Part shown: positions 7,756 to 13,572 of the stretch, one piece after another
Layout of the letters: every line of letters starts with the position of its first letter
How positions within the stretch are numbered: the stretch's first letter is position 1
From: Desulfobulbaceae bacterium UBA2262
GTDB taxonomy: Bacteria > Desulfobacterota > Desulfobulbia > Desulfobulbales > Desulfurivibrionaceae
Direction: 5' to 3'
Assembly: GCA_002347185.1 (NCBI GenBank)
Contig: DDXK01000098.1
Coordinates: 1-18,631 of the forward strand
Length of the DNA: 18,631 nt
Program-made: the position numbers and the translations under genes
Notes under the pieces: generated by a model
The model's input: the letters and a program-made list of their open reading frames with translations, nothing else
What the model was told of the DNA's origin: nothing
The model's database searches: none

Positions 7756-7926
7756 ATGCCGGAAACCGCCACGTTCAGGCAGAACAGACGCCGGATCCGA
7801 AAAGCCCCCTTCGCCGTTCTCACCTTCTTCCTGCTGCTCTGGCTGATCGGGGTTTCCACCGGCGAGCCGGCCCGGGTTCTTGAACAGGCGATTCAGGTCT
7901 GCCTGAGCTGCATCGGGATCGGTTGA
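7756..7926 (+). CDS. small CXXC-motif membrane protein, CD1871A-like
   Basis: A 56-residue protein easily missed by size cut-offs. ATG 7756 lies 3 nt after the previous stop, and GGAG (7746-7749) within the end of that gene acts as ribosome site. It has a basic N-terminus (RQNRRRIRKA), one membrane segment about 18-34, then GEPARVLEQAIQVCLSCIGIG. The C-terminal pattern GE-x-x-VL-x-x-A-x-x-xCLxCIGIG matches what I recall of the CD1871A family of CXXC-containing small proteins, which are encoded next to 4Fe-4S membrane proteins. The next ATG (7928) follows the stop by one base, so translation is coupled. It is probably a small subunit or electron-relay partner of the polyferredoxin (inference). 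Confidence 0.85.
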   Translation: MPETATFRQNRRRIRKAPFAVLTFFLLLWLIGVSTGEPARVLEQAIQVCLSCIGIG

Positions 7927-7927
7927 A

Positions 7928-8806
7928 ATGGAAACGGTCAGAAAGTGGTTCCAGGTCATCGTCGCCCTGCTCTCCAACAGCTCCTGGTCCTTTCCCTTCA
8001 CCGGCACCATCTATCGGGGCCCCCTCAAGGTCATCTGCGCGCCGGGCCTGAACTGCTACTCCTGTCCCGCCGCCACCACCTACTGCCCCATCGGCAGCAT
8101 CCAGCAGCTCCTGGGCAATCTCCGCTTTGCCCTGGAAAACGGCCAGTACCACTTCGGCCTCTCCGTCCTCGGCATCCTCGGGGTTCTGGGCGGCATGTTC
8201 GGCCGGATGCTCTGCGGCTGGGCCTGCCCCTTCGGCTTTCTCCAGGAGCTGCTCCACAAGCTGCCCACCAGGAAGTTCGCCATCCCCCGCATTCTCTCCT
8301 ACGGCAAATTCATGTTCCTGCTCATGTTCGTCTTTGTCCTCCCCCTGGTGCTGGTGGACGAATTCGGCGCCGGCAGCCCCTGGTTCTGCAAATTCGTCTG
8401 CCCGGCGGGCACCCTGGAGGCAGGCCTGCCGCTTCTCCTTCTCCAGCCTGGACTTCGCGAATCATTGGGTCTTTTATTTTTGAATAAATTTGTTATACTT
8501 CTCCTCTGTTTGGGCTGGGCGGTCTTTTCCAGCCGCCCCTTCTGCCGGACCATCTGCCCCCTGGGCGCTTTTTACGCGCTCTTCAGCCGGGTCAGGCTTG
8601 TCCGGCTCCACCTCGACGAAAGCAAGTGCACCAACTGCAAAGCGTGCCATCACGTCTGCCCGATGGGCGTCAAGTTCAACGAAGCGCCGGACGACACCGA
8701 GTGTATCACCTGTCTGGCCTGCATGAACAAAGCCTGCAAATTTGACGCCATTTCCCTGGAAATCGGCGGCATCCCCCTGGCGGTCACCGAGAAAAGACTG
8801 TCGTAA
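7928..8806 (+). CDS. membrane polyferredoxin, NapH/NosR/CcoG-like 4Fe-4S protein
   Basis: A 292-residue inner-membrane iron-sulfur protein. Several hydrophobic segments (about 73-92, 127-145, 166-172, 184-203) alternate with Cys motifs: Cys37/Cys43/Cys46/Cys53, the family hallmark CGWACPFG (96-103), CKFVCPAG (154-161), CRTICPLGAFY (206-216). Then come two ferredoxin clusters, C234-x2-C237-x2-C240-x3-C244-P and C259-x2-C262-x2-C265-x4-C270. NapH and NosR relatives pass electrons from quinol across the membrane to periplasmic partners. No reductase or maturation target is nearby, so the acceptor is unknown. It forms a tight unit with the CXXC peptide and thiamine-binding protein upstream. A stretch around 8471-8500 is strikingly AT-rich with rare codons (see findings). 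Confidence 0.92.
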   Translation: METVRKWFQVIVALLSNSSWSFPFTGTIYRGPLKVICAPGLNCYSCPAATTYCPIGSIQQLLGNLRFALENGQYHFGLSVLGILGVLGGMFGRMLCGWACPFGFLQELLHKLPTRKFAIPRILSYGKFMFLLMFVFVLPLVLVDEFGAGSPWFCKFVCPAGTLEAGLPLLLLQPGLRESLGLLFLNKFVILLLCLGWAVFSSRPFCRTICPLGAFYALFSRVRLVRLHLDESKCTNCKACHHVCPMGVKFNEAPDDTECITCLACMNKACKFDAISLEIGGIPLAVTEKRLS

Positions 8807-8849
8807 GCCAAGCTGCTGTACAGCCACAAACAAGCACCGGGAGGTTTTT

Positions 8850-9287
8850 ATGATCCGGCGACTCTGTTTAGGACTCGTCTTTGCCCTTTTTCTTGCCACC
8901 AGCGCCCACGCCGAAATGGTCAGCATCGCCGGCGACAAGGTCAATATGCGTTCCGGCCCAGGAGAACAGCACGCCATCCTCTGGGAAATCCGCAAAGGCT
9001 ATCCCCTCAAGATCATAGCCCGGCAGGGGAAATGGCTCAAGGTGCGGGATTTTGAAAACGATACCGGCTGGGTTTACAAACCCCTGGTTTCCCGGGAGGC
9101 CCACCTGGTCGTCAACAGGCCGCGCGTCAATATCCGCAGCGGCCCGGGCGAAAAATACGGCCTCGTCGGCAAGGCCGAGTACGGGGTGGTACTCAAAACC
9201 GTGCAGCGAAAAAACGGCTGGGTGAAGGTGCGCCACGAAAACGGCCTCTCCGGCTGGGTTCTGCGCACGCTGCTCTGGGGCTGGTGA
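8850..9287 (+). CDS. periplasmic protein with two bacterial SH3 (SH3b) domains
   Basis: A 145-residue secreted protein. ATG 8850 follows GGGAGG at 5 nt spacing. The signal peptide 1-21 ends ATSAHA, giving a mature protein from about Glu22. Two tandem SH3b repeats follow: about 22-80 with VNMRSGPGEQH and GWVYKPLV, and about 84-143 with VNIRSGPGEKY and GWVLRTLL. SH3b domains commonly bind peptidoglycan stems or periplasmic partners. There is no catalytic domain. It starts 43 nt after the polyferredoxin stop and may be part of that operon. Confidence 0.88.
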   Translation: MIRRLCLGLVFALFLATSAHAEMVSIAGDKVNMRSGPGEQHAILWEIRKGYPLKIIARQGKWLKVRDFENDTGWVYKPLVSREAHLVVNRPRVNIRSGPGEKYGLVGKAEYGVVLKTVQRKNGWVKVRHENGLSGWVLRTLLWGW

Positions 9288-9300
9288 AAAACTCTTTCCC

Positions 9301-9329
9301 TTGCCCTCCAGGGGCACTCCCTCTATCAT
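9301..9329 (+). promoter_or_regulatory. candidate sigma70-type promoter for the hemerythrin gene
   Basis: TTGCCC (9301-9306), 17 nt, TATCAT (9324-9329). It would give a leader of about 100 nt before ATG 9438. Motif-based. Confidence 0.45.
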
Positions 9330-9437
9330 AGGATTCAGGCGCGCCCTGCTCCCCGGCCAGCGTACTGACCGCCGGGAGCGGGGCGGAATAAAGCGACGGA
9401 CAGACTGCCCTTTGCAAGCTGGCAAGGAGAGAACGAG

Positions 9438-9854
9438 ATGGTGCGAATCATTGACTGGGATGCACAGTTTTCGGTGGGGATCAAGGAAATCGACGAGCAG
9501 CACCAGGTCCTGGTGGAGATCCTGGACGACCTCTACAACGCCATGCTCAAGGCCAAGGGCAAGGAAGTGGCGCAGGAGACCCTCGACCGGCTCTTCGCCT
9601 ATACCAGAAGCCACTTTGCCACCGAGGAGCGTCTTTTCAAAAAATATTGCTATCCCGAAGAGCAGGAACACAAGGCCGAACACGACGGCATGCTCAACCG
9701 GCTCAACAAATTCCAGCGGGATTTCAAGGACGGCAAGCTGATCAGCGTCGACCTGATGCTTTTCCTGAAGGAGTGGTTCGTCAACCACCTGCAAACCACC
9801 GACCACCGTTATATAGATTTCTTCAGGGAAAAAGGGGTGGCGGACCTCCCCTGA
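9438..9854 (+). CDS. bacteriohemerythrin (O2-binding di-iron protein)
   Basis: A 138-residue single-domain hemerythrin. All seven iron ligands are present: His22 (DEQH), His59 and Glu63 (HFATEE), His78 and His82 (HKAEH), His117 and Asp122 (HLQTTD). Length and the opening IDWDAQFSVGIKEID are typical. AAGGAG lies about 9 nt upstream of the start. The protein reversibly binds O2 at a mu-oxo di-iron centre and in anaerobes or microaerophiles is thought to scavenge, deliver or sense oxygen; it is cytoplasmic, with no signal peptide. It stands alone on the + strand and converges, at 12 nt, on the sigma-54 activator gene. Confidence 0.96.
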   Translation: MVRIIDWDAQFSVGIKEIDEQHQVLVEILDDLYNAMLKAKGKEVAQETLDRLFAYTRSHFATEERLFKKYCYPEEQEHKAEHDGMLNRLNKFQRDFKDGKLISVDLMLFLKEWFVNHLQTTDHRYIDFFREKGVADLP

Positions 9855-9866
9855 TCCCTCCTCGCC

Positions 9867-11435
9867 TCAAAGCGGCAGCCGGTAACGCTTCATCTTCTTG
9901 AGCAGCCCCTGCCTGGTCACCTGAAGCAACTCCGCGGCCCTGGATCGGTTCCCGCCCGTTTGCCGCAAGGCGGCCTCGATGAGGGAAATCTCCAGGCTGC
10001 GGACAGCCTCTGGCAAGGAATAGCCACGCCGGGCCGCCAGACCTTCCCCTGCCTCACCCCGCTCCCCGCCTACGGCCAGCAGCTCCTTGGAGCATTTTTT
10101 CAGCTGGATCAGCTCGCCGTCGCCGGTGAGGGCCACCAGCCTTTCCACCTCCCGCCGCAGCTGCCGGACATTCCCCGGCCAGCCATATTCCTCGAAGGCC
10201 TGCAGCACCTCGGCGGAAAAGCCGGCAACCTTCTTGCGGAAGTGCTTGTTGACCTGGGCCAGGAAGGCGACGGCGAGGGGGACGATATCCTCCCGCCGCT
10301 CGCGCAGGGGCGGGATGTAAATCTCCACGGCGAAAAGGCGAAAATAGAGATCCTCCCGGAAGGCGCCCTTCTCCTTTTCCGCGAGCAGATCCTTGTTGGT
10401 GGCGCTGATGACCCGGAAATCATAGGCATGAAGCTTGCTGCTTCCCAGGCGGCTGCCCTCGCCCTCCTGCAGGGCACGCAGAAATTTCGGTTGAATCGCC
10501 AGAGGCATGTCGGCAATCTCGTCGAGAAAAAGGGTGCCGCCGCTGGCCTCCTCGAACCGCCCCTCCCTGGCCTGATCCGCACCGGTGAACGCCCCCTTTT
10601 CGTAGCCGAAAAATTCGCTTTCCACCAGCCCCTGGGGGATGGAGGCGCAGTTGACCGCGATGAAGGGGCGGTTTTTCCTGCTGCTCATGGCATGGATCAG
10701 GCGGGCGATCAGCTCCTTGCCCGTGCCGTTCTCTCCCTGCAGGAGGACATTCACCGGCGAGGCGCTGATCTCGCGGACCAGGTCGAGGATATCCCGCATG
10801 GCCTGGCTCTCGGCAACGAGCAGATTCTCCTGCAGGAGGCGAAAATCAAGCTCGGCGACCTCCCGGTTCACCTGCCGGGAGATGCGCAGAATCTCTTGGT
10901 TGAGGATGATGCTCTCGATGGAGATGGAGAGGTAATCGGCAATTTCGGCGAGCAGGGTGAGATCCTCGGCGGAGAAATCGACGCTCACCTTGTTCAGGAC
11001 CTGGATGGCTCCGGTGACCCCATGGCCGGTCAGGCTCCTGATCGGCGCGCAGACCATGTTTCTGGTGACAAAACCGGTCTCCTCTCCCAGCCTGGCGTGG
11101 AACCCCTCCTGCGCGCCAAGGCGGTTTTCGACCACGCCCACCCCCGAGGAGATGACCCGGCCGACCACGCTCCCCTCCTTGGGAGGCTCGATCTCGCGCC
11201 CCTCTATGCCGGTGCCGAAGATGGAGCAGATCTTTTCCGTGCCCAGCTCGATGATGAAGATGGTGCACCGCTCCGCGCCAAGGAGCCTGGGCAGGGTCTT
11301 TACGAAGAGCTGCACAAAGGCCCGGTAATCCTCGACCGTCCAGGCATGCAGCACTTGAGTGAGGCGCTGCCGGAGCTGGACCAGCCTGCGGCGCGGGTCA
11401 AGAACCTCGGCAAAACTCCTGCGTTCGGACGCCAT
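9867..11435 (-). CDS. sigma-54-dependent transcriptional activator (GAF-AAA+-Fis)
   Basis: A 522-residue enhancer-binding protein. The N-terminal GAF domain (about 36-175) ends with the NKVSVDFSAEDLTLL motif seen in ligand-binding GAF domains. The AAA+ domain (about 210-435) has Walker A GENGTGKE (234-241), the sigma-54 contact loop GAFTGA (281-286), Walker B TLFLDE (301-306), and the GWPGNVRQL segment. The Fis-type helix-turn-helix (about 478-520) contains GGNRSRAAELLQVTRQGLLKKM. It should hydrolyse ATP to open sigma-54 promoters once the GAF signal is bound; the ligand is not readable. GAGG lies 9 nt upstream of ATG 11435. The start is within 5 nt of a triple half-site operator, suggesting autoregulation. 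The divergent small-peptide gene with a -24/-12 promoter is the obvious target (inference). Confidence 0.95.
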   Translation of the reverse strand: MASERRSFAEVLDPRRRLVQLRQRLTQVLHAWTVEDYRAFVQLFVKTLPRLLGAERCTIFIIELGTEKICSIFGTGIEGREIEPPKEGSVVGRVISSGVGVVENRLGAQEGFHARLGEETGFVTRNMVCAPIRSLTGHGVTGAIQVLNKVSVDFSAEDLTLLAEIADYLSISIESIILNQEILRISRQVNREVAELDFRLLQENLLVAESQAMRDILDLVREISASPVNVLLQGENGTGKELIARLIHAMSSRKNRPFIAVNCASIPQGLVESEFFGYEKGAFTGADQAREGRFEEASGGTLFLDEIADMPLAIQPKFLRALQEGEGSRLGSSKLHAYDFRVISATNKDLLAEKEKGAFREDLYFRLFAVEIYIPPLRERREDIVPLAVAFLAQVNKHFRKKVAGFSAEVLQAFEEYGWPGNVRQLRREVERLVALTGDGELIQLKKCSKELLAVGGERGEAGEGLAARRGYSLPEAVRSLEISLIEAALRQTGGNRSRAAELLQVTRQGLLKKMKRYRLPL

Positions 11436-11439
11436 AACC

Positions 11440-11464
11440 GTAAACCTCGTTTACATATGTAAAT
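11440..11464. promoter_or_regulatory. operator with three GTTTAC half-sites upstream of the activator gene
   Basis: GTAAAC (11440-11445), GTTTAC (11449-11454) and GTAAAT (11459-11464) are arrayed 9-10 bp apart. The first two make GTAAAC-CTC-GTTTAC; the second and third lie within the perfect palindrome TTTACATATGTAAA (11450-11463). The site sits 5-29 nt before the activator start codon, fitting autoregulation by repression. Its layout matches the dyad at 11587-11601. Confidence 0.65.
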
Positions 11465-11586
11465 ATTGTTGACACCACGGATCCACCATAGCGCGAAGCG
11501 GCGCCTCTGTCAAACCTCTCCTTGCCTGCCGCCATAATGGCTGCTTGCCGCCAATGCCGATTCGCGGGGAGAACCCGGCCCCAGAC

Positions 11587-11601
11587 GGAAACATTGTTTC
11601 C
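11587..11601. promoter_or_regulatory. candidate upstream activator sequence (enhancer dyad)
   Basis: GGAAACA-T-TGTTTCC is a perfect inverted repeat with 7-bp arms. In the form GGAAAC-ATT-GTTTCC it shares the pattern GNAAAC-N3-GTTTNC with the operator at 11440-11454. Its centre is about 110 nt upstream of the predicted sigma-54 start site, the usual distance for an enhancer-binding protein site. A-tracts (around 11654-11666) lie between it and the promoter and could help bending. Confidence 0.65.
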
Positions 11602-11676
11602 ACAACAGGCCAACCCAAGAGACCACCGTAGCCATAAGGCCTCGTTTTTAAACAAAAAAAAAGAAAATATTCACTG

Positions 11677-11694
11677 TTGGCATTCTCTTTGCTT
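11677..11694 (+). promoter_or_regulatory. sigma-54 (-24/-12) promoter
   Basis: TTGGCATTCTCTTTGCTT keeps the invariant GG (11679-11680) and GC (11691-11692) exactly 10 nt apart, with TTGGCA and TTTGCT flanks matching the RpoN consensus. Transcription would begin near 11703-11704, giving a leader of about 62 nt to the peptide gene at 11766. The sigma-54 activator gene is encoded divergently next door, which strengthens the call. Confidence 0.75.
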
Positions 11695-11765
11695 TAAGAC
11701 AAGGCAACGGCCAGTGCAGAAGTGGAGCCAGGCCGGAAACCGATGTTCCCAGCAGGAGGCACCCC

Positions 11766-11945
11766 ATGCAAACAGCCATACGCTTCTGTTTCTTCATAGC
11801 CTTTATCTTTTTTCTGCTCTCCCTGCACGCCCCGGCAAGGTATTCCCTGACCGGCGCCGGAAACGACACAGAACTGACCGGGGAGCCGCTCCCGCGGGCG
11901 GCCCAGGATGGAGATTGGGTCGAGGCGCCCATGGGGCCGCGCTGA
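11766..11945 (+). CDS. small secreted or membrane-anchored peptide under a sigma-54 promoter, function unknown
   Basis: A 59-residue open frame. ATG 11766 has a perfect AGGAGG (11754-11759) at 6 nt spacing. Residues 1-24 form a signal peptide or membrane anchor: MQTAIRF, then a strongly hydrophobic FFIAFIFFLLSL, then HAPA as a possible signal-peptidase site. The remaining ~35 residues (YSLTGAGNDTELTGEPLP and on to DWVEAPMGPR) are polar, acidic and rich in Gly, Pro and Thr, with no cysteine in the mature part. I recognise no family. Support comes from context: a -24/-12 promoter upstream, an enhancer-like dyad, the divergent sigma-54 activator, and hairpins and a terminator downstream. It could be an envelope-stress peptide, a signalling peptide or a small membrane regulator; nothing in the sequence decides. 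A non-coding role of the transcript remains possible. Confidence 0.65.
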   Translation: MQTAIRFCFFIAFIFFLLSLHAPARYSLTGAGNDTELTGEPLPRAAQDGDWVEAPMGPR

Positions 11946-11980
11946 AGAACAACCAAGAACCTCGCCCACAGGCGCAAGAA

Positions 11981-12010
11981 TTTCAGGCGGCCGGACCGGC
12001 CCGCCTGAAA
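11981..12010. repeat. perfect inverted repeat (hairpin) downstream of the small peptide gene
   Basis: TTTCAGGCGG and CCGCCTGAAA form a perfect 10-bp stem around a 10-nt GC-rich loop, 35 nt after the peptide stop codon. No T-run follows on the + strand, so it is more likely a transcript-stabilising structure or part of an untranslated RNA than a classic terminator. The rest of 11946-12122 shows no convincing coding region. Confidence 0.6.
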
Positions 12011-12122
12011 AGGGGAATGCGCAAAGAGGAGGGTCGCGCAGCAGGTGCCGGTATTCCTTCCCAGGTTTCTCCTCCAGCTTCCAGCCCTGCGCACTTTCCA
12101 CTTTCCGTATTCCCCGCACCAG

Positions 12123-12173
12123 CGGATCCAGGGCAAGGCCTGAGGGGGGGCCTTGCCCTGGATCCGGCTTTTT
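12123..12173 (+). terminator. strong rho-independent terminator
   Basis: Perfect 18-bp stem: CGGATCCAGGGCAAGGCC (12123-12140) and its reverse complement (12149-12166), with an 8-nt G-rich loop, followed by GC and five T residues (12169-12173). It closes the sigma-54-driven peptide transcript and separates it from the next gene at 12228. Confidence 0.85.
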
Positions 12174-12227
12174 CGAAAGAAGAGCGCTCGGCGCCACGCA
12201 AAAAATTCCCAGATCAGGAGCATCGAT

Positions 12228-12665
12228 ATGAAAAGGTTTCTACTTGCAGTGACTCTGGCTGCGGCCACCACCGCAACACCCGCCCTGGCCGCCGACGTCG
12301 GCATCTCTGTGAGCATTGGCCAGCCCGGCTTTTATGGGCGCCTTGAGATCGGCGATTATCCTCGGCCGCGCCTGCTGTACGCCGAGCCGGTGCTTGTCGA
12401 GCGGGTGGTGGTGACCCGGCCCCCGATCTACATGCGGGTGCCGCCCGGCCACGCCAGGAACTGGCAGAAGCACTGCCGCGAATACAACGCCTGCGGCGAG
12501 CGGGTCTACTTTGTGCATGACGACTGGTACGAACGGGAGTATGTGCCGCGCTACCAGAAAAGACACCGCGAGGAGCGGCGGGACGACCACCATGGCAAGA
12601 GCAGGGATGATGGCCGCGGTGGGAATGGCAAGAAAGAGGGCAAGGGGCATGGCCGGGAGCGCTGA
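12228..12665 (+). CDS. conserved hypothetical secreted protein with basic, His-rich tail
   Basis: A 145-residue protein. ATG 12228 has AGGAG 8 nt upstream. The signal peptide (1-21) is MKRFLLAVTLAAATTATPALA with cleavage before ADV. The mature core has GISVSIGQPGFYGRLEIGDYP, VPPGHARNWQKHCREYNACG and VYFVHDDWYEREYVPRY, a pattern I recall from widespread hypothetical periplasmic proteins of Gram-negative bacteria. Two cysteines (Cys83, Cys89) could form a disulfide. The last ~35 residues are low-complexity, rich in Arg, His, Asp, Gly and Lys, and may bind metal or polyanions or be disordered. Function is unknown. It lies between two strong terminators, so it is probably monocistronic. Confidence 0.8.
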   Translation: MKRFLLAVTLAAATTATPALAADVGISVSIGQPGFYGRLEIGDYPRPRLLYAEPVLVERVVVTRPPIYMRVPPGHARNWQKHCREYNACGERVYFVHDDWYEREYVPRYQKRHREERRDDHHGKSRDDGRGGNGKKEGKGHGRER

Positions 12666-12762
12666 CAGCAAAGCGCCGCACTGAATGAGGCCGGCAGGCA
12701 ACCCAGGCACGGAAAGAGGTGGCTTGCGCGGGAGCGAAGATCGAATCCGCCTGGCATCAACG

Positions 12763-12810
12763 AAAGGGAGGTTATGCAGCGCAAGCTGCATAACCTCCCT
12801 TTGATTTTTT
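12763..12810 (+). terminator. rho-independent terminator with GCAA tetraloop
   Basis: Perfect 18-bp stem, AAAGGGAGGTTATGCAGC (12763-12780) with its complement (12785-12802), capped by a stable GCAA (GNRA) tetraloop and followed by GA and six T residues (12805-12810). It ends transcription from the secreted-protein gene and shields the oppositely oriented tRNA gene. It may also act at the tRNA 3' side. Confidence 0.9.
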
Positions 12811-12812
12811 AC

Positions 12813-12899
12813 TGGTGCCGGAGGTCGGAATCGAACCGACATGGGGTTGCCCCCGCGGGATTTTGAGTCCCGTGCGTCTACCAGTTTCACCACTCCGGC
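12813..12899 (-). tRNA. tRNA-Leu, anticodon CAA (reads UUG)
   Basis: On the minus strand the acceptor stem GCCGGAG pairs with CTCCGGC, followed by discriminator A and an encoded CCA. The D-arm is TGGTGAAACTGGTAGACGC. The anticodon stem CGGGA/TCCCG holds the loop CTCAAAA with anticodon CAA. A long class II variable arm (GGGG CAA CCCC) is as expected for leucine. The T-arm is GTCGGTTCGATTCCGAC. All stems pair, so the gene looks functional. Confidence 0.97.
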
Positions 12900-12937
12900 A
12901 AAATATTTCTGCCTCCCGCAAGCGGAGGCGGCTGCTC

Positions 12938-12966
12938 AATATAGAGGCCTTCCCCCGCCCTGTCAA
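12938..12966 (-). promoter_or_regulatory. near-consensus sigma70 promoter of the tRNA-Leu gene
   Basis: On the minus strand a perfect TTGACA (12966-12961) is 17 nt from TATATT (12943-12938). The start site would fall near 12931, about 32 nt before the mature tRNA 5' end. The leader contains a bulged hairpin (12911-12929, GCCTCC...GGAGGC). Confidence 0.85.
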
Positions 12967-12994
12967 GGCCAAACACCGGTCGTTCCGCGTCTTC

Positions 12995-13567
12995 CTAGCG
13001 CTGGCCGCCGCCCAGAAAAACCTTCTGGAAGCGGTAAAAATAATCGATCCCCGACCAGACCGTCATCACCGCGGAGACATAGAGAATCGCCAGACCCAAC
13101 TCATGCAGGAAAGGGATGGGCAAGACGCCCAACGGGAAGATCAAGACGCAGAGCGCAGTGTACTGCAGCACGCTCTTCAATTTGCCCATGCCGCTGGCCG
13201 CCACCACGATGCCGGTGGAGGCGGCCACTCCGCGCAGGCCGGTGATCACCAGCTCCCGGGAAAGGATGACAAAAGCGACCCAGGCCGGCAGCCGGCCCAT
13301 GGGAATCAGCATGACCAGGGCCACGGTGACCAGCACCTTGTCTGCCACCGGATCCATCAACTTGCCAAGCACCGTCTCTATCTTGTGCTTCCGCGCATAG
13401 TAGCCATCGGCGAGATCGGTGAGGGCTGCGGAAAGAAAGAGCGCAAAGGCGGCCAGGCTCACTTCGGTGGCGGCCGCAGGGTAGAGAAAAAACAAGAGGG
13501 CCGGCGCCACCAGGAAGCGGTAGCCGGTGAGCAGATTGGGGAGAGTGAGGATTGCCTGTCGCGTCAT
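12995..13567 (-). CDS. pgsA: CDP-diacylglycerol--glycerol-3-phosphate 3-phosphatidyltransferase
   Basis: A 190-residue polytopic inner-membrane enzyme that makes phosphatidylglycerol phosphate, the committed step to phosphatidylglycerol and cardiolipin. The CDP-alcohol phosphotransferase motif is complete: D51-x2-D54-G55-x2-A58-R59-x8-G68-x3-D72-x3-D76 (DLADGYYAR...GKLMDPVAD). The N-terminal LTLPNLLTGYRF and the hydrophobic segments fit PgsA, and the length is typical. ATG 13567 is chosen; a TTG at 13576, which would overlap the upstream gene, is an alternative. It follows the lytic transglycosylase gene by 5 nt and is the last gene of the leftward run before the tRNA gene. Confidence 0.95.
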   Translation of the reverse strand: MTRQAILTLPNLLTGYRFLVAPALLFFLYPAAATEVSLAAFALFLSAALTDLADGYYARKHKIETVLGKLMDPVADKVLVTVALVMLIPMGRLPAWVAFVILSRELVITGLRGVAASTGIVVAASGMGKLKSVLQYTALCVLIFPLGVLPIPFLHELGLAILYVSAVMTVWSGIDYFYRFQKVFLGGGQR

Positions 13568-13572
13568 GATCT

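Noticed and set aside
9340..9390. GCTCCCCGG...CCGGGAGC inverted repeat upstream of the hemerythrin gene as terminator or operator
   Set aside because: The arms need a bulge, the loop is long and no T-run follows; too weak to annotate.
9867..11435. Calling the activator NorR because of the nearby hemerythrin
   Set aside because: Its GAF domain resembles the small-ligand NK-x-D-type, the dyads do not match the GT-N7-AC NorR site, and no NO reductase is present.
9960..11462. A 500-codon + strand frame antisense to the sigma-54 activator
   Set aside because: The activator has all expected motifs; the antisense frame has no recognisable domain or ribosome site.
11648..12316. A 222-codon minus-strand frame over the peptide gene and terminator
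   Set aside because: It crosses an 18-bp terminator hairpin and a signal-peptide gene, has no ribosome site, and its sequence is low-complexity.
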